Shown one piece after another: positions 16,937-23,983 of a stretch of 64,000 bases of DNA. Position 1 is the stretch's first letter. Each line of letters opens with the position of its first letter. The notes under the pieces were generated by a model that saw only the letters and a list, made by a program, of their open reading frames with translations, was not told the origin of the DNA and ran no database searches. A program made the position numbers and the translations under genes. Origin of the DNA: Nitrospirillum pindoramense (GTDB taxonomy: Bacteria > Pseudomonadota > Alphaproteobacteria > Azospirillales > Azospirillaceae); assembly GCF_007827955.1 (NCBI RefSeq), contig NZ_VITR01000009.1, positions 186,001 to 250,000 on the forward strand, given 5' to 3'.

Positions 16937-17989
16937 ATGACCCAAGAGCCCCTGTGGCAGCCTAGCGACATACAGAGCGAGGAAGGTGCCGTGAAGGAAG
17001 CCGATGGCGACGCCCCGAAGCGCCGTGGCCGTATCCCGCAGTCCGCGTGGCCGTCCATCCTGGAACGGTATCGTGCCGGCGCCACCCTGTCGGCCATCGC
17101 CCGTGAATTCGACTGCACGCCCAGCGCCATTTCCTACATCGTGCGCAAGGCCGAAACGGCGCAGCCCAGTGAGGGAGGCGAGGCATCCGCCGCTGAGGCC
17201 GCACCGGCCCCGAAGGCGGTGAAAGCCCCGAATGCGGAGGCGCCCGCCGCCGACGCTCCGGCCCCGTCGCCCACCCTGCCGCTGGAGCAGCCGGTAGTGG
17301 TGGAAGCGCCTGTCGCCGTGCCCCCCGCCGCCCCGGTGGCGATGGCGCCGAGCACGGAGCAGCCGCAGCGCGCGCCGCGCGCCGCCGGTGGCGACCGCCC
17401 CGCCCGTGGTGACCGTCATGGCCGCACGCAGGAAGGCCGGGAGCCCCGCGCCGACCGCGAACATCGTGGTGAGGGTGAACAACCCCGTGGTGACCGCTTC
17501 GGCGATCGTCAAGCCCGCGGTGAACGGCGCACCCTGACCGGGGCGGCCGTCGCGAACGCCGCGCAAGAGCGCAGCCAGCCGCCGGCGGTCAGCCAGGGGC
17601 AGCGCCCCTACGGCGACCGTCAGCCGTCACGCGCCCCGGTCGAGACGGACACCATGGACCAGTTGCTGGATCGCCCCTATGGCGGCGACCGTCCGGTGGG
17701 GTCGGAGTATCCGTATCGCCAGCAGCAGCGCAACGCCGCCCGCCTGGAAGCGGCCGAGACGCCCACCGAACCGGCCGACCAGCGTATGACCGCCGCCGCT
17801 CAGCGCAGCGCCGAGGCATATACCGCCTGGAAGGCCAACCCTGAGGGTGGCATGCAGGGCCTGACCGACGCGCTGCACGAGCTGCGCAAGGTCATCGCCC
17901 GCATGGAGATCGAGATGTCCGCCAGCCGCAAGGAAGAACATGCGGCCCGGCCCATTCCGATCCCCTACCACCGGGCACAGCGCCGTTAA
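16937..17989 (+). CDS. HTH protein with long disordered Arg/Gly/Asp-rich region
   Basis: About 350 residues. An N-terminal helix-turn-helix of the resolvase/Hin-like kind (SILERYRAGATLSAIAREF then CTPSAISYIVRK, about residues 40-70) probably binds DNA. It is followed by an Ala/Pro-rich stretch and then a long GDR, RGD and GDRP repeat region (about residues 145-255) that looks disordered and could contact nucleic acid. The C-terminal portion contains an amphipathic helix (GLTDALHELRKVIARMEIEM). The ATG at 16937 is chosen; a GTG three codons earlier is possible, and no clear ribosome binding site is seen. A good terminator follows. I know proteins with this layout in related bacteria only as hypothetical regulators. 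Confidence 0.75.
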   Translation: MTQEPLWQPSDIQSEEGAVKEADGDAPKRRGRIPQSAWPSILERYRAGATLSAIAREFDCTPSAISYIVRKAETAQPSEGGEASAAEAAPAPKAVKAPNAEAPAADAPAPSPTLPLEQPVVVEAPVAVPPAAPVAMAPSTEQPQRAPRAAGGDRPARGDRHGRTQEGREPRADREHRGEGEQPRGDRFGDRQARGERRTLTGAAVANAAQERSQPPAVSQGQRPYGDRQPSRAPVETDTMDQLLDRPYGGDRPVGSEYPYRQQQRNAARLEAAETPTEPADQRMTAAAQRSAEAYTAWKANPEGGMQGLTDALHELRKVIARMEIEMSASRKEEHAARPIPIPYHRAQRR

Positions 17990-18036
17990 GGGATAGGCCA
18001 CATCCCTTTTCAGCGCTCAATAAGTGCAAATAGACG

Positions 18037-18075
18037 ACACCCCGCCCAGGGAAACCCGGGCGGGGTGTTTCGTTT
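18037..18075 (+). terminator. Rho-independent terminator after the HTH gene
   Basis: ACACCCCGCCC at 18037-18047 pairs with GGGCGGGGTGT at 18058-18068, with 3 more possible pairs inside the loop, and then TTCGTTT follows. It closes the HTH gene transcript. Confidence 0.88.
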
Positions 18076-18130
18076 AAAGCCAGCACTTGTAAAGGAGGCT
18101 GTTTGCCCGGTTTGCGCCCGGCGGACGGTC

Positions 18131-18325
18131 TCAGCCGCCCATGGCGGCACCGAGGATGACCACCGCGCCGTAGAGGGTGGCGAACAAGCTGGCCAGCGCC
18201 AGGAAATCCCGCACCAGCCGGCCGCCGTTGGCGCCGGCCCGCCCCAGCGCGCGGCGACGCAGCAGGGCCGATTTCGGGGCAAAGCCGACACCGTGCATCG
18301 TGTCGTGGACCGCAATGTACGCCAT
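18131..18325 (-). CDS. Small single-helix membrane protein, candidate SOS-induced gene
   Basis: 64 residues: a polar and basic N-terminus (MAYIAVHDTMHGVGFAPKS, LLRRRALGRAG) and a C-terminal hydrophobic helix (FLALASLFATLYGAVVILGA) ending in MGG. GGAGG lies five bases before the ATG, so translation is well supported. Two LexA-type boxes sit 75-120 bases upstream and no other gene reads away from them. By position and size it recalls SOS-induced membrane inhibitors of division such as Caulobacter SidA, but no sequence likeness to SidA or SulA is claimed. Function unknown; the SOS link is inference. Confidence 0.7.
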   Translation of the reverse strand: MAYIAVHDTMHGVGFAPKSALLRRRALGRAGANGGRLVRDFLALASLFATLYGAVVILGAAMGG

Positions 18326-18399
18326 TTACCCCTCCACCGTTTGTCTATCGGGGGCCGGCGCTTTAGCGCGCCCAGCCGTTCATGGGTTTAGTGTTGCCG

Positions 18400-18442
18400 G
18401 AACGTTCTGGGAACATCAAGCGGAAATGTTCTTCTCCTGTTC
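18400..18442 (-). promoter_or_regulatory. Two LexA-type boxes upstream of the small membrane protein
   Basis: Plus-strand 18400-18414 reads GAAC-N7-GAAC, and 18428-18442 reads GTTC-N7-GTTC. GTTC-N7-GTTC is the known LexA site in alphaproteobacteria; the first box is its reverse complement. The inner halves (GAACAT at 18411 and ATGTTC at 18426) also form an inverted repeat. Two such sites within 43 bases are unlikely by chance. The nearest gene they can control is the one starting at 18325. Confidence 0.65.
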
Positions 18443-18523
18443 CTTTTTTGGACTCATCAGGAGAACACGCCATCCCTGGGGGCGGAGCGGCGTGGCAACC
18501 CCCAGGAATGGAATCCACCCGGC

Positions 18524-18883
18524 TTAGCGCCCAGCGGCGGCGAACGCCTGCTCATACCGTTCCGGCTTGAAGCCGGCCATCAGCGTGCCGTCGAGGTCCA
18601 GAATCGGGCGCTTGATCATGGAGGGCTGGGCCTGCATCAGGGCCACGGCCTTGGCGGCGTCCAGGTCCTGGCGCGCCGCTTCCGGCAACGCGCGAAAAGT
18701 GGTTCCGGCACGGTTCAGCACCGTTTCCCATCCCAGCGCGGCGCACCAGGCCTCCAGCCGGGCCTGGTCGATGCCAACGGCCTTATAGTCATGGAAGGCA
18801 TAGTCGATACCGCGCTGGGCCAGCCAGTCGCGGGCCTTTTTCATCGTGTCGCAATTCTTGATGCCATAGAGGGTGACGGGCAC
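18524..18883 (-). CDS. ArsC/Spx-family protein (YffB type)
   Basis: 119-residue thioredoxin-fold protein of the Spx/ArsC-like family. The opening VTLYGIKNCDTMKKARDWL carries the single-Cys NCDT motif (no CxxC), and QPSMIKRPILD with a later GF is the family signature around the cis-Pro and Arg region. In Gram-negatives this YffB branch is of unclear function, perhaps a glutathione-dependent thiol reductase. The start is GTG at 18883 with AAGGAGG six to seven bases upstream, a decisive site. Its 5' end lies inside the tail of the upstream NTF2-like frame. Confidence 0.85.
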   Translation of the reverse strand: MPVTLYGIKNCDTMKKARDWLAQRGIDYAFHDYKAVGIDQARLEAWCAALGWETVLNRAGTTFRALPEAARQDLDAAKAVALMQAQPSMIKRPILDLDGTLMAGFKPERYEQAFAAAGR

Positions 18884-19319
18884 AGGTGGGCCTCCTTGTT
18901 TCGCGTGATGACAACCTGGGTTTCCTTTGGCCCAACGGGGCCGCCTCGCCCAACAGCGGCGTTCCCAGGGTGAACCAGGCGCGGCTGATGCGGCCCGCCA
19001 CCACCTCATAGATGCCGATCACCTCCACCGTGCCGGGCCCCTCCGGGAAAGTGCGGGTCACCACCTCATGGTCGACCACCGTGGCGCCCACCGCCACGCG
19101 ATGCAGCAGGCGGCCATGCAGGTTGGGCTCCTGGAAGCGCAGGACATGGCGGGCCCGGATCTCCGCCGCCCCACTGGCCAGCAGGGTGTCGGGATGTTGG
19201 TAGAGTCGCGCGTCGTCCGCCCAAAAGGCCATGAAGGCATCGATGTCCTTGGCATTGTAGGCGCGGAGTTGCCCGTCCACCACTTGGGCCGGCGACAGGC
19301 TAGGGGAGGACGGGGACAT
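18789..19319 (-). CDS. NTF2-like (SnoaL-type) protein with extended overlapping tail
   Basis: Residues 1-130 look like a SnoaL/NTF2-like cone fold used for steroid-type isomerisation, polyketide cyclisation or just ligand binding: VVDGQLRAYNAKDIDAFMAF, WADDARLYQHPD, ASGAAEIRARHV, VVDHEVVTRTF and AGRISRAWFTLG. Families of this kind end soon after that last motif. Here the frame runs on for about 45 codons without a stop, through the ribosome binding site of the ArsC-like gene and 95 bases into it. The tail residues (LSSRETRRPTCARHPL) look non-domain. The ATG at 19319 has AAGGA about ten bases upstream. Either the stop was lost recently, or the sequence has an indel. Confidence 0.65.
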   Translation of the reverse strand: MSPSSPSLSPAQVVDGQLRAYNAKDIDAFMAFWADDARLYQHPDTLLASGAAEIRARHVLRFQEPNLHGRLLHRVAVGATVVDHEVVTRTFPEGPGTVEVIGIYEVVAGRISRAWFTLGTPLLGEAAPLGQRKPRLSSRETRRPTCARHPLWHQELRHDEKGPRLAGPARYRLCLP

Positions 19320-19433
19320 GACGGCCGATCCTTCAAAAGGAGATGAGGCCCCCTTTATCGGGCATGCCACAGCCCCGTCGCCGCCCGTATTCGGCATGCC
19401 GCCTATTCCCCGCTGGCCCTATTTCCCACTGGG

Positions 19434-20258
19434 ATGAAATTCCGTCTAATGGAGCCGCCAAATAAGAACGGGGGGCCAGCAAGGATGGAAACGGGGATGG
19501 CCTGGGTGGAGGCGGCACCGCTGGCGCTGGTGGGGCTTTTGTTCATGGCCACGCTGGCCGTCGGGGTGGAGGTGGGCTATCGCGGCCAACTCTGGCTCTC
19601 CGCCCGCAATCAGGGCAAAGGCGCGCCGCCGGACCATATCCTGTCCGCGGTCCTGGGCCTGTTGGCGCTGTTGCTGGGCTTCACTTTTTCCCTGTCGCTC
19701 AACCGGTTCGAGGGGCGGCGCGATCTCGTGGTGCGCGAGGCCAACGCCATCGGCACGGTGTGGCTGCGCGCCAACTTGCTGGAAGAACCGGAACGGCAGG
19801 AGTTGCGCGAGCTGCTGCGCCGGTATGTCGATATCCGCCTGGCTTGGTCCGACACGGACGGCGCCGACAATGACATCGCGGCCACCAGCGCCCTGCAGGG
19901 CCAACTCTGGGCGGTAACTGGTCGGGCAGTGCGCAGCGACTCCTCCCCCCTGCTGGCGCGTGGGCTGATGGACGCCATGAACGATGCCTTCGACCTGGCG
20001 GGATCGCGCGCGGCGGCCCGCGCCGCCCACATTCCCGGTCGGGTATTGGGCGTACTGCTGCTGTACGCCGCTTTGTCCATGATCATGCTGGGCTATATGC
20101 TGGCGGCGGGCGGGCGCCCCCACCGTCTGGCCACCACCCTACTGGCGGCGCTGCTGTCGCTGGCGGTCGTCGTCATCCTTGACCTGGACCGCCCGCGCGA
20201 TGGCGCCATCCAGGTGTCGCAACAGCCGTTGCTCGACCTGAAATCGGAAATGCGCTGA
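19434..20258 (+). CDS. DUF4239-type membrane protein
   Basis: About 255-274 residues. Two N-terminal helices (LALVGLLFMATLAVGVEVGY and ILSAVLGLLALLLGFTFSLS) precede a soluble helical part with RFEGRRDLVVREANAIGTVW, a signature of DUF4239/bestrophin-like proteins. Two C-terminal helices follow (VLGVLLLYAALSMIMLGYML and TLLAALLSLAVVVILDLDRP). The family is of unknown function and is sometimes placed near ion-channel-like proteins. Start is uncertain: ATGs at 19434, 19449, 19485 and 19497 are all in frame, and the last fits family length best. It is convergent with the LytTR gene. Confidence 0.75.
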   Translation: MKFRLMEPPNKNGGPARMETGMAWVEAAPLALVGLLFMATLAVGVEVGYRGQLWLSARNQGKGAPPDHILSAVLGLLALLLGFTFSLSLNRFEGRRDLVVREANAIGTVWLRANLLEEPERQELRELLRRYVDIRLAWSDTDGADNDIAATSALQGQLWAVTGRAVRSDSSPLLARGLMDAMNDAFDLAGSRAAARAAHIPGRVLGVLLLYAALSMIMLGYMLAAGGRPHRLATTLLAALLSLAVVVILDLDRPRDGAIQVSQQPLLDLKSEMR

Positions 20259-20291
20259 TTCCCCCCAATTCTGACCCCCGGGCCCTGCCCC

Positions 20292-21137
20292 TTAGCCCGG
20301 GTCGTCCAGCCAACCGGCCGCGCGCACGGTGGCGACGCTGGCCCGGGCGACCGGCGCCTCGATACCGTTGGAGAGGCGCAGGCGAAGATTGCGGCCATCC
20401 CGCACCACGGTTGAGACGGCATGCCGCGCCACCCACCACGACCGATGGACCCTCAGCCCTGGCACCGCGTCCAGTTCCGCCACCGCCTGATGCAGGGGGA
20501 TCAACACCAGGGCGGAGCCTTGGGGCGTGTGGGCCCGGACGTAATGATCCTCCATCTGCAGGGCGAGGAGGTCCCGGCCCAGGGCGGACGGAAGCCGGTT
20601 CAGGAACCGGCCGGTGATCGGGGCCGCGACCGGCTGGGTCTCCACCGCCGCTCCCGCGGATGGCGGCCGCCTCTGCGACGCCCGGCGCAGATGCCCCCCC
20701 AGCACGCCATACCCCACGGCGCAGCACAGCGACATCAGCAAGGTCTGGCCGTACCATAGTGGCCAGCCGATGCGGCTGATGGGCCCGGGCCAGAGGGCCT
20801 GCGCCAGCAGCCGGCACAGCATCGCCAGCGGCACCGCGGCCAGGACCGTCGCCAGCGCCACCAAGGCCGCGGCGCGCGCGAGCGACCATGTCCGCGACCA
20901 CAGGAAGGCGAAACGCAGCGCCACGCCCAGCAAGCCGGTGCCCAGCCACAGGGCCACCACCCAATAGCCGACGAGAATCGCCAAGGAGTCGTTGTAGAAA
21001 CTGCCGAACGGGCCCACCAGGCCGACCACCACCCCCAGGAAGGTGGCGGCGGCGAAGGCCCGTATCCAGGTGCGGCGGTCGCCCAGCACGCCCTCTTCCA
21101 TCATCCCGGCGCGCGGTGGCGCATCCCCCCTGTCCAT
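20292..21137 (-). CDS. Membrane-bound LytTR-domain transcription regulator
   Basis: 281 residues. Four hydrophobic helices fill about residues 20-140 (for example FAAATFLGVVVGLVGPFGSF and TLLMSLCCAVGYGVLGG). After a Pro/Ala linker a LytTR DNA-binding domain begins near residue 175: LPSALGRDLLALQMEDHYVR, LIPLHQAVAELDAVPGLRVH, RSWWVARHAV and NGIEAPVAR. There is no receiver domain, so the signal must arrive through the membrane part or a partner. An ATG at 21137 is used; a TTG at 21149 and ATGs at 21104 and 21101 are alternatives. No adjacent target is evident; the LrgAB pair at 4277 is a known kind of LytTR target but is 16 kb away. Confidence 0.85.
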   Translation of the reverse strand: MDRGDAPPRAGMMEEGVLGDRRTWIRAFAAATFLGVVVGLVGPFGSFYNDSLAILVGYWVVALWLGTGLLGVALRFAFLWSRTWSLARAAALVALATVLAAVPLAMLCRLLAQALWPGPISRIGWPLWYGQTLLMSLCCAVGYGVLGGHLRRASQRRPPSAGAAVETQPVAAPITGRFLNRLPSALGRDLLALQMEDHYVRAHTPQGSALVLIPLHQAVAELDAVPGLRVHRSWWVARHAVSTVVRDGRNLRLRLSNGIEAPVARASVATVRAAGWLDDPG

Positions 21138-21344
21138 GCCCTGCCCCAAACCCTAATACCCCACCAAGGCTTCATAACATGGTTGGCGGTCCCGCCGCGA
21201 CGGGAGGGGCTGTCTCTTGCCCGCTCGCCCAGTGCCGAACCCGGTCGCCCATTGGCGCATCGGGAGCGGATTTGCTTGGAAAAACATCCGACAAAATCGG
21301 AGTGCCCATCCCTTGTGACGGGCGTCATCCACCGGATCCCCCTC

Positions 21345-22349
21345 ATGCTGAAGACATCCGCCGCTCGCTTGATCACCCGTGCCCTGATCACCCTCGCCCT
21401 GGCCGGAACGGCCCTGTCGTCCTCGCCCGCATCCGCCGCCGTGGGCTTTCGCTGGCTGTCCATGCCGGACGGCGCGGCCACCCCGGTGGAGGTGGCGGTA
21501 TGGTATCCGACCGACGCCCCGGCCCAGCCCACGCCGGTGGGACCGCTGACCGAAACCGTGGCCCTGAACGCGCCCGTGGCTGGCCGGCACCTGCCCCTGG
21601 TCGTCATGTCCCACGGCAATGGCGGCACCGCCACCGGCCATGCCGACACGGCAGAGGCGCTGGCGGAGGCGGGGTTCATTGTCGCCGCCTTGACCCATAC
21701 CGGCGACAACGTGAACGACCATAGCCGCGCCACCGACCTGGGCAACCGTCCGCGCCAGTTGAGCCTGCTGATCACCTACATGACCACCACCTGGGGCGAC
21801 GCCATCGACCCGGCGCGCGTCGGCGCCTTTGGCTTTTCCGCCGGCGGCTATACCGTCCTGGCGGCGGCGGGCGGCCATGCCGATCTGGCCAGGATTGGCC
21901 CCCACTGCGCCGCGCATCCCGATTTCTTCGACTGCCAACTGATCATGGCCAACGTCCAGGGGGGCGTCGTTCCGGCCGCGGCGCGCCTGTCGGAACGCCC
22001 GGCCGATGCCCGCATCCGCGCCGTGGTCGCGGCCGCCCCGGCCCTGGGCTTCGCCTTCACGGCGGACGGATTGAAAGCGGTGCGGGTGCCGGTGCAGCTC
22101 TGGCGGGCGGAGGATGACGAAATCCTGCCGCATCCCTTTTACGCCGAGGCGGTGCGGCAGGCCCTGCCCCAACCGCCGGAAAACCATGTCGTGCCACACG
22201 CCCGGCATTTCGATTTCCTGGCGCCGTGCTCCGCCATCCTGGAAAAGGCCGCCCCGCGCATCTGTGAAAGCGAGGATGGCTTCGACCGCGCCACCTTCCA
22301 CCAGCGCTTCAACAGGGACGTGGTGGCCTTCTTCCAGAAAACGCTGTGA
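21345..22349 (+). CDS. Exported alpha/beta hydrolase (dienelactone hydrolase-like)
   Basis: 334 residues with a Sec signal peptide (LITRALITLALAGTALSSS then PASA). The alpha/beta hydrolase core starts VGFRWLSMPDGA. The nucleophile elbow is GFSAGG, an acidic residue sits in LWRAEDDEILP, and the catalytic His is in VPHARHFDFLAP. The oxyanion region HGNGGTATGH is also present. It resembles predicted dienelactone hydrolases and platelet-activating-factor acetylhydrolase-like secreted esterases; the substrate is unknown. Paired Cys (HCAAHPDFFDC) suggest a periplasmic disulfide. The inner ATG at 21345 is chosen because it opens the signal peptide. Convergent with a tiny membrane protein gene. Confidence 0.8.
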   Translation: MLKTSAARLITRALITLALAGTALSSSPASAAVGFRWLSMPDGAATPVEVAVWYPTDAPAQPTPVGPLTETVALNAPVAGRHLPLVVMSHGNGGTATGHADTAEALAEAGFIVAALTHTGDNVNDHSRATDLGNRPRQLSLLITYMTTTWGDAIDPARVGAFGFSAGGYTVLAAAGGHADLARIGPHCAAHPDFFDCQLIMANVQGGVVPAAARLSERPADARIRAVVAAAPALGFAFTADGLKAVRVPVQLWRAEDDEILPHPFYAEAVRQALPQPPENHVVPHARHFDFLAPCSAILEKAAPRICESEDGFDRATFHQRFNRDVVAFFQKTL

Positions 22350-22355
22350 CGCCGG

Positions 22356-22472
22356 TCAGGAGTGCCACGGGCCCGTGCGCGCCCAGAACAGGAGGGCGAG
22401 AAAGGCGGCCGCCGTCAGCAGCACCCAGGCCGCACGGCCAAGCCCCCATCGCTTGCTGTTCCTGACGCGCAT
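22356..22472 (-). CDS. Very small single-helix membrane protein (38 residues)
   Basis: A 38-codon frame starting at 22472: basic head MRVRNSKRWGLGR, one hydrophobic helix AAWVLLTAAAFLALLFWA, and tail RTGPWHS. GAGG precedes the ATG by about six bases. The positive-inside pattern is right for a single-pass membrane peptide. It lies just after the convergent hydrolase gene. Function unknown. The chance that such a frame with a ribosome binding site is random is not negligible. Confidence 0.5.
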   Translation of the reverse strand: MRVRNSKRWGLGRAAWVLLTAAAFLALLFWARTGPWHS

Positions 22473-22565
22473 TCCACCCTCTATTATTGCAATAATGTAG
22501 CGGCCAGGCCCCCGCCGAGGCAAGGGGCGCCTGGCCGCCGCACCTCATGCACGGGGGGGGGAGGG

Positions 22566-23639
22566 TCAAGGCGTCTCGTTGAAGTCCAGCGCGCGGCTGA
22601 AGAACGGGATGACCTGTTCCTGGATGCGGAAGGCGACGTGGCTGGTGTGGGTGCCGGGATAAATCTCGAAGCTGTTGGCGATGCGGTAACTGTCAAGCGC
22701 CTCATGCAGTTTGCCGGCATCGACCTTCAGGCTGTCCTGGTCGCCGACGTCGATGGCGATGGCCCGGTATTGGCGCAAGGCCCCGACATACTGGTCCAGG
22801 AAGGCCAGCGGCGCGTTGGCCGCCCATTTGGCCAGGATGTCCGGGCGCGGCTCTCCCTCCTTGACCGGCAGGTCGAGATAAAGGGGCGGGTTGTGGGGGT
22901 TGGGGGACCAGGCGGCGGCCGTGGCCAACTGCGCCCGCGCCATGAAAGGCAAGGTGCCGGAGTCGGCCGGGGCCTTCACGCTTTCCAGCAGCGTCCAGGT
23001 CTTGGGGTCGATCGGCCCCAGGGCGCGCGGCGACAGGCAGCAGGGACTGAGCATGTAGAGCGCGCCGAAAACGTCGGCATGCTTGATCCCGATGCGGGCG
23101 GTGCCATAGCCCCCCATGGAATGGCCGGCCAATCCCCGGCTCTCCCGCTTGGGAATGGTGCGGTAGTGGCCATCGATATAGGCGACCAGATCGCGGGAAA
23201 TGAAGGTTTCGAAATCGCCGGTGGTCACGGAGCTGGAGTACATGGAGCCGTTGTGCACCGTCTTGGCATCCGGCAGCACCACGATCATCTCCCGCGCGCC
23301 TTGGGCGTACGCCCCCTCCACCGTCTGCGGAACATGGATCTCCGCCATCCATTGCGCGGCGCCGATGGAATAGCCGTGCAGGGCATAGACCACGGGGTAG
23401 CGCTTGTGCGGATTGGCAGCGTAGCCGGGCGGCAGCAGCACATAGACGTCGCGGTCCACGGCCTCGCCCTCCAGGTTTCCCTCCAAGGTCGGGGCATGCA
23501 CCAGGAGGTGCTCCACCGTCACCGGGCGCGCGCCCGGCACGGCCGCCGGCGCCTCCGTCGCCACCTGTGCCTGGGATGGGGCGCCACCCCCCGCCAACGC
23601 CGCCATCGCCAAGACCAGGCCGTAAACCGCCTTCCTCAT
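22566..23639 (-). CDS. Secreted esterase of the esterase D/feruloyl esterase fold
   Basis: 357 residues, Sec signal peptide MRKAVYGLVLAMAALAGGG, cut near QAQ. Alpha/beta hydrolase of the putative esterase family that includes feruloyl, acetyl-xylan and S-formylglutathione esterases. Motifs: VYVLLPPGYAANPHKRYPV, ALHGYSIGAAQW (oxyanion), nucleophile GHSMGGYGTARIG, acid in VGDQDSLKVD, and His in PGTHTSHVAF. Divergent from a GH3 beta-xylosidase-type gene across a promoter with a xylose-type operator, so removal of ester side chains from xylan-type polymers is a reasonable guess. GGGAGGA lies five bases before the ATG. Confidence 0.82.
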   Translation of the reverse strand: MRKAVYGLVLAMAALAGGGAPSQAQVATEAPAAVPGARPVTVEHLLVHAPTLEGNLEGEAVDRDVYVLLPPGYAANPHKRYPVVYALHGYSIGAAQWMAEIHVPQTVEGAYAQGAREMIVVLPDAKTVHNGSMYSSSVTTGDFETFISRDLVAYIDGHYRTIPKRESRGLAGHSMGGYGTARIGIKHADVFGALYMLSPCCLSPRALGPIDPKTWTLLESVKAPADSGTLPFMARAQLATAAAWSPNPHNPPLYLDLPVKEGEPRPDILAKWAANAPLAFLDQYVGALRQYRAIAIDVGDQDSLKVDAGKLHEALDSYRIANSFEIYPGTHTSHVAFRIQEQVIPFFSRALDFNETP

Positions 23640-23983
23640 TCATTCCTCCCTGTTTGGAATTGTTCGTCGCCGTCCGCGCCATCGCGCCGCCTCGACGGCG
23701 GCTGAAGTCCATGACCCGGGGCGCCCGCCCCCGGTTGGAATCCTCCCGTTCTTGCCCCCATCATCACGCGAATGGGGGGATGCTTGACGCAATGTGAGCG
23801 CTAACAATGATTAATTGTCTGAGTATTGGGTTTGGTGTCAAGATGCGCCAAGGTGATGGCGCGGGCGGACGGAACAGGTGCCCACGGCAAACCCACGCCC
23901 CCGGATAGCCTCGTTTGGCCCCGGCGGCACCCATGGTCGACGCCATGGGAACAAGGAAGAAAACAAGGAATGGGAAGGAAAGA
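23640..23983. promoter_or_regulatory. Divergent promoter region with LacI/XylR-type operator
   Basis: 344 bases between the leftward esterase and the rightward GH3 gene. At 23793-23806 lies TGTGAGCGCTAACA, a near-palindrome that matches the Caulobacter xylose operator TGGTAGCGCTAACA at 12 of 14 positions. It fills the spacer between a -35 box TTGACG (23784-23789) and an A+T-rich -10 region near 23806-23815, so a bound repressor would block the rightward promoter. Repressor gene is not seen nearby; the closest regulator, at 26717, is GntR-type. Confidence 0.65.

Noticed and set aside
16751-17566. Minus-strand frame of 271 codons opposite the HTH gene
   Set aside because: Gly/Arg-rich mirror of the GDR repeats; the HTH and the downstream terminator support the plus strand.
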